From assembly GCA_037043015.1 (NCBI GenBank), contig CM073323.1:17865758-17929757 (forward strand): DNA of 64,000 nucleotides, given 5' to 3'. Both the position numbers and the translations under genes were made by a program. Numbering within the stretch: the stretch's first letter is position 1; each line of letters starts with the position of its first letter. This DNA is from Bryum argenteum. Its lineage: Eukaryota; Streptophyta; Bryopsida; Bryales; Bryaceae. Below, one piece after another: positions 47,987-59,416 of the stretch. A model generated the notes under the pieces. The model did not search any database. It was not told the DNA's origin and worked only from the letters and a program-made list of their open reading frames with translations.

Positions 47987-50061
47987 ATGTCCAAACCGAG
48001 TACCTCGGTTGAAGAGCCCCGGATCCAGCCCCTGCTGTTTTTACCTTTGAAGTCAGATGGAGGAAATTACATGGAATGGAGTATAGACGTCCGGACACAC
48101 CTTTGCGCCGAGGAGCTCCACCCCGTTCTGAAAAAGATTCCCCAAGGCGCGGAGCCACTTCCGGTTGCGATGGTATGGAAAGCGTTACTTGTGATCCGGA
48201 GACACCTGGACCCGTCCCTGCGCCGCCAGTATATTCAAGTGGAGAACCCGACGGAGTTATGGAAGAAGTTAAAGCACCGGTTCCAACACGAGAAGGCGGT
48301 TTTCTTACCTCAAGCACGCAGCGAATGGATGACACTCCGGGTGCTAGATTTTCCCGACCTCTCTTCTTTTAATTCTGAGCTCCATCGAATTGTGGCCCAG
48401 CTGAAGCTCTGCGGCCAACGAGTCACGGAATAGGAGATGATCGAAAAAACTCTTTCCACGTTCCCACCCGCATCCGCAATCTTGGCGCAACAGTACCGCA
48501 ACATGCAGTTCGAAACACAAGCCGAGCTCATGTCTCATCTTCTACTTGCGGAGAAACAACTCCAGATTCTACTCAAGAACGCGGAGTTAGCACCACCGAA
48601 GGAGACCCACGCGGCCGAGATTCCACAGAAAAAGCCCAAGGACAAGCAATCGAAGCCATCGAAGCAGCCGCAGCAGAAACAAGGAGGAGGAGGAGACCGT
48701 GACCGAGACCGTAGCCCACGCCGAGGGCGCCAAGACTCCCGCTCCAGTGAAGCACGCCGAAGTCCGAGTAGGAACGACAGCCCCAGACGAAGTGACGATC
48801 GAGGCAAGCAGCCAGCGGACAAAAGGGAGGGGCAGAACAATGATAAGGGAATTCCCTATACCGAAACTCGTTCGTGCTACAGGTGTGGCGAGCAGGGGCA
48901 CATCGCCAGGGATTGCCGAGCACCGGAGTTCGTGGCGAAATTATTCAAAGAGCTCCGTCAGCTCCGTCAAGCCGTCCAACAAGCCCAGCCAGCTGAACAT
49001 CGGGAGACTCATGCGTTTGAGGCCTCCTCCTTAGAATATACTGATGTTGAGAATTTTTTAGTGAGTGTTCCCAGGTTTACAGAATCCAAAACGGGACCAG
49101 AAGTTGCGCTCATCGATTCTGCCACGACCCACACCATTCTCAAAAACCCGGAGTACTTCGAATTTTCACCTGTGAACTCGTGCTCCAGGGGTAGCATAAT
49201 CACTATTGCGGGACCTCAGCAATTCCACTATAGAGAAGGGAAGGCCACATTTTACTGCCCGGTGGCGCGAAGGTGGTCTGCTCCCACGCCATGAACTCCC
49301 CCGACGCGCCCAGGAATTTGATTTCGTATCGGGATCTAAGGAGTAATGGCATCCACCTCAGCACGGCTTCGGCACGAGGTGAAGAGGTGCTCGAGCTCCG
49401 GCGGGGTGGAAAAGTCCTCGCCACCACTCAAGTAGTGGGAGCTAACGGCCTTTATGGAATCCATATTTGGCGCATCCCAAATCCGGGCTCTGCAAAATCC
49501 GGAGGGGTACCCGCTGGACCCAGGTACGCGCCAAAGCAAGCCGCCAGCCAACTAGTTGTGGCCTCTGCTAATCCCGGGCTCCCGCAAGGGGCCAGGACGC
49601 TGGTGAAAGGCGCCCTCCAAAGGACCGGAGGTGACGCAATTCCCGGGAGCGACGTACTGCAGCCGTGCCCACCGCAAGCTGCGGCCTCTGCGGACTCCGG
49701 ATCCCCCACGCGAGGTGGGGGCCTCACTCACCCTGAGGTAATGCCAGGAACGCGAGAGCCAGTAGTGATCCCATCCGGGTCTTACTCGGTTGAGATCCCC
49801 TTGAAGATCATACTTTGGCATAATCGACTTGGGCACCCCGGAACCACCATGTTCCGACGCCTACTCCCAGCCACCACCGGCCACGCCGTGTGCCAATCTG
49901 ATGCTGAGAAGGTCGGGACGTGCACTTCGTGTATTCAAGGAAAATTCGCCGTCGCAGCGTCCAAGTGGAGGATCCCCAAGGAGGTGCCGGCGGCGCTGGA
50001 GCGACTTCAAGGCGATGTTTGTGGCCCAATCACCCCCGCATGCGGCCCTTTCAGGTAAATC
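47987..50061 (+). pseudogene. Copia gag, protease and integrase zinc segment, broken
   Basis: Gag starts at the ATG 47987 (MSKPSTSVEEPRIQPLLF) and runs to a TAG at 48431-48433. It resumes in frame at once (EMIEKTLSTFPPASAILAQQ) and carries the zinc knuckle CYRCGEQGHIARDC near 48875. The protease motif is IDSATTHTIL near 49115, with DSATT where DSGAT is commoner. A frame change near 49270 leads to SPDAPRNLISYRDLRSNGIH and the integrase histidine/cysteine segment (HNRLGHPGTTMFRRLL, then CTSCIQGKF near 49925). The frame then ends near 50056 at the deletion junction. Confidence 0.85.
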
Positions 50062-50536
50062 CCAAACCGGCTATGCCTTCATGAAAAACAATGCGCTTGT
50101 GTCTTGGAAATCAGTCAAACAGACCGTCACCGCGACCTCAACGAACCATTCGGAGCTGATCGCATTTCACGAAGCGGCGTGGGAGCTAGTGTGGCTGCGA
50201 ATGATGGAGGAGCTCATCATCAGCAAAACTCCGCTCGAATTTTCAAGGCAACCGACTACCTTGTTCGAAGACAATTCCGCATGCGTCACTCAGATGGGCG
50301 CGGGCTTCATCAAAGCCGACCGAACCAAGCACATCGATCCCGAGCTGTTCAGCTACTCTCAAGATTTAGTCCGGCAAGGCAAAATGGCAATCGTGAAAAT
50401 CGAGTCGAGTAGCAACATAGCTGATTTGCTTACTAAGGCACTCCCCGCACATACTCATAGACGTCTTGTACAAAAAGCCGGGATGCGCCTCCTTCATGAA
50501 CTCGAGCAGCCTATCTCTTTTTCTTCAGCACCTTAA
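50051..50536 (+). pseudogene. Copia RNase H C-terminal part
   Basis: Reads GKSQTGYAFMKNNALVSWKS, then TSTNHSELIAFHEAAWELVW, LFEDNSACVTQMGAGFIKAD, KHIDPELFSYSQDL and IADLLTKALP. These are the late RNase H motifs, including the DNSA acidic residue. The first part of RNase H and all of RT are missing just upstream, so no active enzyme is encoded. Confidence 0.9.
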
Positions 50537-50723
50537 AAGTTTTTTTCCTTCATTGAAGGTTTTTTAAAAGGTGTTCAAGTTTTTTAACGAGGGGCTTGCT
50601 TTCGTGATATTCACAGTATCAGAACTTTTTCAAACATTAGAAACTCTCGAAGTATTTGTGCATAGGTATATAGTTCTAGTAAATCTTGTTTAGTGTTTGA
50701 CTTTTTCGGCCCTCGAGGAGGAG

Positions 50724-51108
50724 TGTTGAACTGTGTGTGTGCGAGGACCTCAAAGTCCCGGGTGCTCACACCCCGGACATTCTTCTCTCTTGGACACTTA
50801 GTCATTTTCAGGCTCAACTTAGATAGACTCAGCTCTTCCCATACCCGGGACTTTCCCCGTTTGATTTGATTGACTAGCCCGACCCCTTAGTGGGACCCAC
50901 CTAGATCATTTCAGCCGCCCCACTACTTAGCCTTTTTGGACTCATCTCACCTTTTGAGACTTGTCACTTTCATCCCTCGGATATAAAAACCCACACTCCC
51001 ATTTTAGGGATACCTTTTGCTAAATTTCATGCCGTCTTGCTGCCAAAATTCTCTCTCAAGCTTTCTTCCTCGTTTTTCGAGTTTCCTTGCAAACCTTTTC
51101 TTACAACA
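50724..51108 (+). repeat. 3' LTR of the copia element (385 bases)
   Basis: Preceded by the purine-rich tract GAGGAGGAG at 50715-50723. Differs from the 5' LTR by an extra CTTA near 50797 and one substitution near 50881. Confidence 0.95.
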
Positions 51109-51112
51109 GAGA

Positions 51113-51381
51113 TTAACCCCTAACTCTCCTTAAAACCCAAAACGGGTCTTGGAGGTTCCCGCAGGAGAAAAACTCAGCCAACTTTGACCATTATAATCTC
51201 ACAAATGAAGAAGAATGAACGGTTCAAATTTGGTAAGTGAGAAGAATGTTAAGTGAACTTTGAGATCTTACGGTTGAATCCTTCAAATAATGCTTAGATT
51301 GAGATTTTTTGAGCTTAATCTAAGGGAAGGTCAAATTTTTGTCACTTAGACCATTTTGCAACAAGGAGATTTAGGGGTTAA
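51113..51381 (-). mobile_element. TTAA-flanked short element (269 bases), beside the 3' LTR
   Basis: Ends TTAACCCCTAACTCTCC and the complement of TTAACCCCTAAATCTCC. The first T of its TTAA is the last base of the copia duplication GAGAT, so the copia element entered at the edge of this older element. It is the uninterrupted relative of H at 43590. Confidence 0.9.
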
Positions 51382-51414
51382 AAGTGAGGGAGCTATCTCT
51401 CAAGCAGAGTGCCG

Positions 51415-51815
51415 AAGAGCATGCCCAGCCTTGTGCGGTAGGTCGGGCCGCGGGGTTGCGTCAATCCGTCCTAGACGCGGCTCGATTTGGATTGAGAACG
51501 CCAACCAAGGCTAGAAGAGAGACCAACTGAAGGTTGTAAGCCAATCACATTTCTGCCACTATCCAATCACATTTCTGACAAGCAGGTTATAGTGGAAACC
51601 ATTTTTTACCACAATGGCACTTGCACATTGGTTGAAGGGAACGCTAAAATGTGAATGGAGACATTGGAAAACTTGGAATTTATGGGGTGCTAGAATCAAG
51701 GGGACTTCAAACCTCTTGGCCGGGTTATAAGGATATTGTGTAGGGTAGGCATTCTCACACACTCCAAATCTGGCTCCATGCCCCGACCTACAGAGGGGCT
51801 AGGCATGACGTATAA
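51415..51815. mobile_element. Single-arm relative of the foldback element
   Basis: Left AGAGCATGCCCAGCC and right GGGGCTAGGCATGACG are inverted and match the ends and arm of 41510-42305 (ACCTCTTGGCCGGGTTATAA near 51713). Boundaries approximate. Confidence 0.5.
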
Positions 51816-52277
51816 AGATATCCTCAATGTTACATAGTCTATATTACATAAAATAACCTTTGTCTACTTCAGACCCAAAATAACTCAATCTCAATATCGT
51901 CTAGAACATTCAAACATAGAATCTAAAAGTTAACTTACCTTTTTTCACTTGCATGTCAAAAGTTGAAAAATTAGATTTGTTTCATTTCATGTCAATGTCT
52001 TTTGTTTCAGGTGGAAACGCCAAAAAGTCATTTGAGCTTTCTTGGATCCATCTTTAGAGGATATATATGAATATATAAGAAAGATTCCTAACACAGATAC
52101 GGAACATTCCTCCTTGGACACACCCTGAACTCTAACGGAGAGGTCCCAAGAGATTCTATTACCAGACCAACCTACCAAGGGTGGGATGTTTTGACCAAGA
52201 GTGGGAAAATTCAATGAATGGGAGAACATTCTTTCCGCTAAAAACTGAACCAACCAACCAACCCAGATTACATGAAA

Positions 52278-52440
52278 TAATGGCAAAAAGGGATAAATAT
52301 ATAAATATAAATATATATATCCCAATGAATCTCAAATTGGCCTCCTCACAACCGGCACATCATGTAACCAATGGCAAGCACCGAATGATCGCCCCCTGGG
52401 CCTCCACCTCATTTGGGTTTTATTTTATTTTATTTTATTT
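52278..52440. repeat. AT-rich microsatellites
   Basis: ATAAATATA-type repeats near 52290-52320 and (TTTTA)n near 52420-52441. Confidence 0.8.
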
Positions 52441-52567
52441 TAACCACCCTCATGACGGCTACCGGTAGATAGATAGGTTTTAGTAATTCGCACCCACACT
52501 ATTTTTGGACTCTACCATTTGCGTTGTTGGTTTTTGTACACCTGCCCCCCCCGCCCCTCAATAGCTA

Positions 52568-52784
52568 CACTAAATAGGTAGATTAGTGTTAGATTTTTAT
52601 AAAATTTGAAAATGCTACAAGTTTTTACTTTTGGTACAAAAAATTTACCAAGAGTATTGATTCCAATACTATGTAAGGATCCCCATCTTGACCATTGTAG
52701 AGGGTAAAAATATTGACTAACAGTAAAAACTTATATCTTGTTTATGTAAATTAGTGCATCTAACACTAATCTACCTATTTAGTG
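52568..52784. mobile_element. MITE with CACTAAATAGG ends, copy 1 (217 bases)
   Basis: Ends share CACTAAATAGGTAGATTAGT, continuing 7 more bases, perfectly inverted. They are flanked by TA on both sides (52566-52567, 52785-52786). A TA flank suggests Tc1/mariner; the CACTA start suggests a short CACTA. The flanks favour TA but do not decide it. Confidence 0.75.
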
Positions 52785-52876
52785 TACTGGGATTGCATGT
52801 ATCAAATCTCTCCATTCTTGTGATGGACGTTCATAATTCATCTATCAATATTTTTGGATAGAAGTTAGATTCAAAA

Positions 52877-53188
52877 CCTAAGGTAGACCATGCTAAATCC
52901 GTGCATTTAAGGACTACACTACAATTGGAAAGTTGGAATATGTGGATCAATATTTTTCAATTATAAATATGAAAAAATGAAGAAGTTTCCATATATTTGT
53001 GATATTTTTTAAGCACTTATAAAAATAAAAATAAAAATCAGAAGTGACATATACTGCATTACCTAAAACCGTTCACATGCTCCATGTGCACATGAGGTAC
53101 ATTCTTTTACATGAAATCTAGAAAGTAGGCAAGAATCTAGAGTGGGTGGTTTAAGAAGATGCACGGATTTAGCATTGTCTACCTTAGG
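52877..53188. mobile_element. MITE with CCTAAGGTAGAC ends (312 bases)
   Basis: Terminal repeats of 30 bases, 29 matching, starting CCTAAGGTAGACCATGC on the left and, on the other strand at the right, CCTAAGGTAGACAATGC. It overlaps the TTA flank of the next element. Target duplication unclear. Confidence 0.7.
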
Positions 53189-53646
53189 GTGCCTTTACAC
53201 TTTGGAACGATAGGGATGATAAAGAAAATTAAAATTATTTTTGTGGGCATGGCTCTTGACCATGATAAATCAAAAATGAATTTTTGAGTGGCTTGGTCAC
53301 TCTTGTAGTGTAAAGTGGATTTAGAACTCAACAAGTTTATGCTCAATTTTCTGATATCATTCTCTCTTTTTCCTTCTTTGAGTAAATGAACACTAGCCAA
53401 TCAATGATTCTTGAGCCTCATGGTCTTTCTGATTGTAGTTAAGTCGAGGCATTGAGTCTATAATCAAGGAGACCATGAAATCATTATCCACTATGGAAAC
53501 TTTAGCATAACTTTGGGAACCTCTCAGAGTTAGTGTTCATTTTCTTTTTTCCAAGGTAGTGTAAAGCCAAACGGGACCAAGAGCGCTTTACTTTGCAATC
53601 ATTGATTCTATGGTCAATCTTTATGGTCCATAGTGTAAAGCGACCC
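53187..53646. mobile_element. PIF/Harbinger-like MITE with GTAAAG ends
   Basis: Ends GGGTGCCTTTACACTTTGG and, on the other strand, GGGTCGCTTTACACTATGG, flanked by TTA at 53184-53186 and 53647-53649. Related in its ends to J1 and J2. A similar end, TGTAAAATGCCCC, occurs alone near 62565. Confidence 0.7.
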
Positions 53647-53711
53647 TTACTTTTGTGTACTCGGTAAAGTTGACAAAATTTATAGGATTGTCAAGCTCTC
53701 CTTTACTACAA

Positions 53712-53923
53712 CACTAAATAGGTAGATTAGTGTTAGATTACTATAAGATTTGAAAATGCCAGAAGTTTTTTATTTTTGTTTTAAAAAATTACCTCAAGTA
53801 ATGATTCCAATACTATGAAAGGATCCACTTCTTGACAACATAGAAAGTAAAAAATATTGACCAATAGCAAAAACTTACAAATGTTTATGTAAATTAGTGT
53901 ATCAAACACTAATCTACCTAGTG
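53712..53923. mobile_element. MITE with CACTAAATAGG ends, copy 2 (212 bases)
   Basis: Left end identical to copy 1 for at least 27 bases. The right end has lost four bases (CTACCTAGTG). Interior similar to copy 1 (GATTCCAATACTATG, then GGATCC). Confidence 0.7.
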
Positions 53924-56000
53924 ACATAGAAAGAAGAAGAAAACTCCTAACTAAATGTATAATTGCACTTCAGGTTGAGGGTAGAAGAATGGTGATAAAC
54001 TTACAAAATGTAGTGCATAAAAAGAATACTAGAGTTAATAAAAAAAGGTCACATATTAATCATACGCTATGACAAAAAAAAAATGCATGAATAAGACACA
54101 AACAATATACTCTACCAACTATTTCTTCTTACTTGCAAGATGGTTGGAAGTCATATTTAGGTCTAATGATGACAAATTGAGGGATGTCCACCCTTTAATT
54201 ATGGAATAATGTTTGTTGAACAAAAGAATCCCATGATGAGGAGCTCGAAGTAATCATGGTGTGTGCATGGTTGTCATACGACCATATCATAAAATAACCA
54301 CTTTCCAAGGTTGGATTCTCCACTTCCAAAAACCACAAAGTAAAATAGGAAACGGAATCTAAAATAGGAGTAAAAAGATCTAATGGAAGTGGGGAACATG
54401 GCTCCAGCATTGCTGAAAAGGCAGGCACTTCTCCTCACCTCCGGATACCCTTCCCATGTTGTTGGGTTGGGTACTTCCTCCATTCCTGGATGATGAACTC
54501 GTCACGTAACGATATGTTCACCCCACCTCGCATCCTTATTTTAGGACGAGAGTATCTTGAGAGAGCCTGTGCGAATCTAGGTTGGGGTTTCGAAATATCG
54601 TCGGTTTTCAAATAATGCGGGCCGTACTGACATGAGCATGCAACATTATAAACTCTATGTGGGTTGTGGTGTATGAGACTTTGTCGCTTGAAATGCTATG
54701 CTAAACTTGTTGGAGTGAGCATAGTATAAACATCATTTCTCAAGAGGAGCATGTCAAGAAGTGAGAGCCACTTTATATTTGGGGCCGGAGTGAGGGCCGG
54801 CTGGAATTCTTCAAATGTCAACTAATAAGATGGCTTGGTTTTTTTCAAATCCGCCCTAAGGGCTTCATACTAGGAACTTCAGTTTATCCCATGTAGCATC
54901 ATATGTGGCACTATTTTGGCGCCAAGATGTTCCGGCCTTAGTGATGCAATTGGGACGATAAGCTTGTCAGCGCCCGCGTTAGTCTCGATGGCTACGTAGA
55001 GGTGCCCATTTTCAGCGAGATGTTAGCCGGTGAGGTGACCGGATGAGAATGCGCCTCTCCAGCATTTTTGGATCTATCATGCTTGGGCACACAATTCACA
55101 AAACCACCTTCGTCAAAATTAGCACAAAATCAGCCAATTTTGAAGCGGATTTGGCGCCCTCAGAAATCAAAGCAAGATAGCACAGCAAATTGGCGAGCAA
55201 GAGAGCTTATAAAACGAGTTTGTTGTTGCTGCAGCGAGGCCGGTTCCATGAGTCCCAGTGGGGTAGTCGATTGAGCTCGAGCCCCCAACACGCCATCGCG
55301 GCCTGGCATCCGACGCAAGTGTGCGGATGCTCTAAGTAGCCAAGAAGCAGTGTGTCAAAGTAGAGATGCTTGTGAGTGAGATGTGAGTGTAAAGTCATTG
55401 CTTGATATAGCATCCTCACTAGAGTAGCGGCCATCACCAAGATTGGCCTGGAGGAAGGATACAATGAGTTTGAAAATCTCGGTGGCAAAGATCTAATCAT
55501 ACAACTCTACAAGGTTCAATGTCTTATTTTGTTACCTATTCGCTCGAAGTTTTCACACCGCCACAAGATAATCACATAGGTGTGCCTTGTGCTAGATTAC
55601 TAAGTCCATTAGCCATGCTTATAGGCATCTCTACTCGTAGTAGAAAGAAACGACTCACCATATGAGCCATGGAGGGCTTGTTTGAAGAGGTTATGGTCGA
55701 TTGTCGTTGACGAATTCAACATGACTTTTAAATCCTTTTCATTTATTCGCAAGATTGTGTTAAGTGCTTATTAGGTCTCACAATTGCGATCCATATGACA
55801 CCCTACCCAATGCGGAGCTTTAATGTCCCTAATCCTCTTTAAACTCTCTCATGAAATATAAGGTGATAAAGTATGATAGCTTTTGCACTCCAAGTGTGTT
55901 GTGATGCTGAGGCCTCACTTGGTCGCAAACTAGACTTGCAATCCAGTCAAGAATAACTTTGATCTTTGGAGATTGTAGAGACAAGTCACTTTTGTCGTAG
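53924..56000. other. No supported gene
   Basis: Mixed AT-rich sequence with a GC-richer stretch at about 54770-55330. The latter contains GGCATCCGACGCAAG and a GATGCTCTAAG end like the GAGCATC termini elsewhere, so it may be a decayed element. Open frames up to 97 codons lack motifs. Confidence 0.35.
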
Positions 56001-56002
56001 TG

Positions 56003-56560
56003 CAGACAAGGTAACTTCACAATTTTGGAACAATGCTCCAGTCCAAGCTCTAAGATTGAAATGGCGTTTAAGGAAATGGGTTTCAGGGAATGGAGGAAGT
56101 GCTACTTGAAGTGACTACTTGTTCAAAGAAAGTTAATTTTTTTTACTTCGCAACACTATTTTGAGTACTTTCTTTCACTAATCTAATCGGCGGTAATTCT
56201 TGCCACTAGTGTGAACAACGCATGATATTAGGGCTACAATAGCTTATGAACATGATCGGTACTCCGGTTGAGGGTAATTTTTACTTTTCAAGATCGCAAG
56301 AATAAGGCAGTGTTGACGCACTCTAGACAAGGTTTCTCTACAAATTTGAGATGATGCTCCAGTTTAAACTCCAATACCAAACTGACCTTTGAGAAAGAGG
56401 AAGAACTGTTAGTTCAAGAAACTAATACATGGTGAAAGAAGTGTGAATTTTAATTTTAAAACACTATATTGAGTAGATTCATTCACTTACTGAGTAGATT
56501 AGCAGTTAGGTTGTGCCTTCAATGTGGCCAACACATGAGAGAGGCGCAAGATTAATTACC
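56003..56560. repeat. Diverged tandem repeat, period about 330 bases
   Basis: The blocks starting AGACAAGG at 56004 and 56335 both continue with ATGCTCCAGT at about 56052 and 56372, then with a CACTATTTTGAGTA / CACTATATTGAGTA segment. Roughly 1.7 units. Confidence 0.6.
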
Positions 56561-56718
56561 AAAGAGAATACAACTATTGGTTGTTTATGCAACAAAAATG
56601 AAGCAAGAAACAAGCTTTCATATAAACAAGTTAAACACAATCAACAAATTGGTTACATGTCCCGTCTATTTTGCTTAAAGAATGATGCAATAGGCTAAAT
56701 CATAGCCAAAAAATTCTA

Positions 56719-57699
56719 ATAACCCCTTTACCTCCTTGGGGTATTTTTAGCCAAAAACACATTTTCAAAAAAGGTGTCATAGATGAAAAGGAAAGCAAGA
56801 ACTTTAGATCTCAACCCTACAAACCTTTAATAGACCTGTTGTAGGCCACGTGAACCAAAGCTTGACTCATGAGACCTGATAGATTTAGAGATTATAATGT
56901 ATAAGTGAGCAAAAGATGCTACAAATTTCCACATTTTCACTTTGAAGTAGAAATACTACCAACATAAAATTGAAATAAATTAATCACTAACTAGAGATCA
57001 TCTTCATCTCCAATATACCTTTTTAACAAAAAAAGAAAATCCATCAAAAAGATATGTGCCTCAAATAGTAACCTTTCAATGGTGAAGACTGCCCCAAAGT
57101 ATACAAAGCAGAAATAGTTCAAAACTAGATCCTTAGCACTAAAATCTAGGCCCTATCTTCAATACGTCTTCAACTATGTCAAAGTTTTTACGACTAAAAC
57201 CAAACTATAATTGGAATCCATCCCAAAAATCAAGTTGAAATGTAATGGTGGATTAAGGAGAATGATCTAACTCCTCAAACTTCATCCATTTTTTCACTTT
57301 TATAATTGTAGAAAGATCATTGCACATCCAATACCAAAGTATTTGGATAAAAATACTTGAAAGTAGAATACTGTTAGGATGCACCTCAAGATCATACTTA
57401 TGTAAGGAAATTTCATTAAAACATATTTATGATTTCACATAAATTACTTGCAATGGTAAAACATGCCCCATGTTTGGATTTCCATAAACATCAGCTGCCT
57501 TTTCTAAAATGCATGTCAGTAATTCGAAATTCATTGTACGAGTCTGCAATCTCAACCACATATATATTAGACTTGATTTGAGACCAAAATCAAGTGATAT
57601 TTTCTAAAAAGAAGTCGTGATGAAGAAATTATGGCTCGACAAGGTTTCTACCCTTTATCCAAAATGTTGTTTTTTGACACTAGGGATGTTAGGGGTTAA
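56719..57699 (-). mobile_element. TTAA-flanked element E (981 bases), reverse of D
   Basis: The right end reads GTTAGGGGTTAA (TTAA 57696-57699). The left end is decayed (ATAACCCCTTTACC). Reverse complement of the right part matches D (GTCAAAAAACAACATTTTGG against GTCGAAAAACGACATTTTGA). Confidence 0.65.
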
Positions 57700-59416
57700 G
57701 TCTTAGTACTAAAAGAAAAATACAATATTTCATCAGTGTCACTTTAAAATGGAAATTTTAGTAACAAATGAACCGCCAAAAAAAAATCCTACTAGAAAAT
57801 TCTTTACCCTTGTATCGAAAATACCCTCGCACCAAAAACATTCATCCAAAATCATTTTTGGCTCAAATAATAGCCTCGCAAAATTTTATAAAGGATAATT
57901 AGTCGAAATCTACACCCCTTCCTACTCAAATTCTAGAATTCTCAAAAAACTAGACTCTTCTTGGAATCCATCCCAAAAATGAAATCCAACTGTAGATGAG
58001 GGAGATAGAGCTCCACAAAACCATGTATTTTCTAGGTTTTTTCAATATAGAAATACCATTACTAATCCAAGAGAAAAGTTATTCGAATTTAAAAAATATT
58101 CCAACTAGAAATCATTTGAGCTTTAACTTAACCTTTAAATGCCCAAGACGGGTTCCAAGCCTAAAAGCATAATTCTCAAAATTTTGTTGTAGATAAAAAA
58201 ATGAAGACAAGCTATTTAGATCCCAATTGTAAAATCTAGGGTTGTTCTAGGCTTGTTGTAGGTGATAAGGATAAAATATGAAGTCTTCTAGATTACAGGA
58301 TCATAATGTATTAATACCAAAAACACGTCGGAGGATTTTATAGTTTTCACTTTGGGGTGGAAATGTTACTAACAATCCTACTCCATTCATGAAGTCTCCA
58401 ACTAAAAATTTGTTCAGCTTCATCTAAGTTTGAGTTTCAAGTCCAAAATGGTGAGTATAAATTTAGTTATTGTTTGGAATTCCATTTTTGGTAATTAAGT
58501 TCTTGAGTGACTCAAATAAATAATTAAAAAAAATTTAACAAGGAAAGCCTCCAAAAATTACAAAACAATCTTCACAATTTCTAGTAGTTTTCGAGTTATT
58601 AATTTTAAATCTGTCAAATTTTGAGATTTTGGAACATTCCTAGTATTCTTTTTCTTAGAAGGCACCTACTCACCTTCCATATCTTTCTTGAACCAAAAAT
58701 ATAAAATGTAATACATGTTTTCCTATGTAGTTCTTTTCAAACCTTCTTTTAAAAAAAATAATTTGCATGAAGGTCATAAAAGTAAAATGAGGCTCTAAAA
58801 GTTTGCTTGAGGGTATCCAACTTGATTGCCTACTTGGGAAAAAACAAAATATAACCACATTGTTTAGGGTAACAATCTTTGGGTTTCTCTTTGCACCATG
58901 GAGACAATGTTTCAAAAAACGTAATGGTTTGCTAATGTGTTTCATTTACTAACCCCCAATTAAAATATAAAATACATGTGGTTGTACTCCATGTGCATTG
59001 AATGGATATCTTTACATGCTAAGAAAAGAGATAAACACTTTAGCGGAACAATGAGTTCTCTTTTTTCTTTACACAAGTCACTAGTACACTTGCATGGTGT
59101 TGCCACGCCCACATAAATACTCCAACCATGTTCATCCCCCTCCCCGCTCGTACCATCACCCAAAGAGGCTTTCAGACTCATAGATCCACAATTCTATTCT
59201 TAGTAATTTTTACATGGTTCCAAACGACGTGATTAGGTTCCTCTCATTTTCCTACTCCATCTAAAATTAAGTCAAATTTTGTAATTTCCAACAATAAAAA
59301 GCACAAAATTTAAAATCTCAAGATCTGCGATCCAATTGTTGCTCGCACCTCTACAAGAATACCCGATTTCAATAAGACAAAAGATCCCATCATCACAAAC
59401 AAAACAAACTCCCTCC
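57700..59416. other. Overlapping remnants of D- and A-type elements
   Basis: 57720-58120 resembles D/E. A degraded end, CTTAACCTTTAAATG, is at 58131. 58480-58950 resembles A (GGAAAGCCTCCAAAAATTAC near 58541, CAATTTCTAGTAGTTTTC near 58574). 58950-59416 has nothing recognised. No gene. Confidence 0.4.

Larger units (their letters stand above)
46368..51108 (+). mobile_element. Young, internally deleted Ty1/copia LTR retrotransposon
   Basis: Two LTRs (46368-46748 and 50724-51108) begin TGTTGAAC and end TTACAACA. The 5-base duplication GAGAT flanks it at 46363-46367 and 51109-51113. The LTRs differ by one 4-base indel and about one substitution, so insertion was recent. Inside are gag, protease and the integrase zinc-binding segment, then a deletion that fuses it to the end of RNase H, so integrase core and reverse transcriptase are missing. 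It must have moved with enzymes supplied by another copy. Confidence 0.95.

Noticed and set aside
48535-48923. Minus-strand serine/leucine-rich frames opposite copia gag
   Set aside because: Antisense shadows of the basic gag linker.
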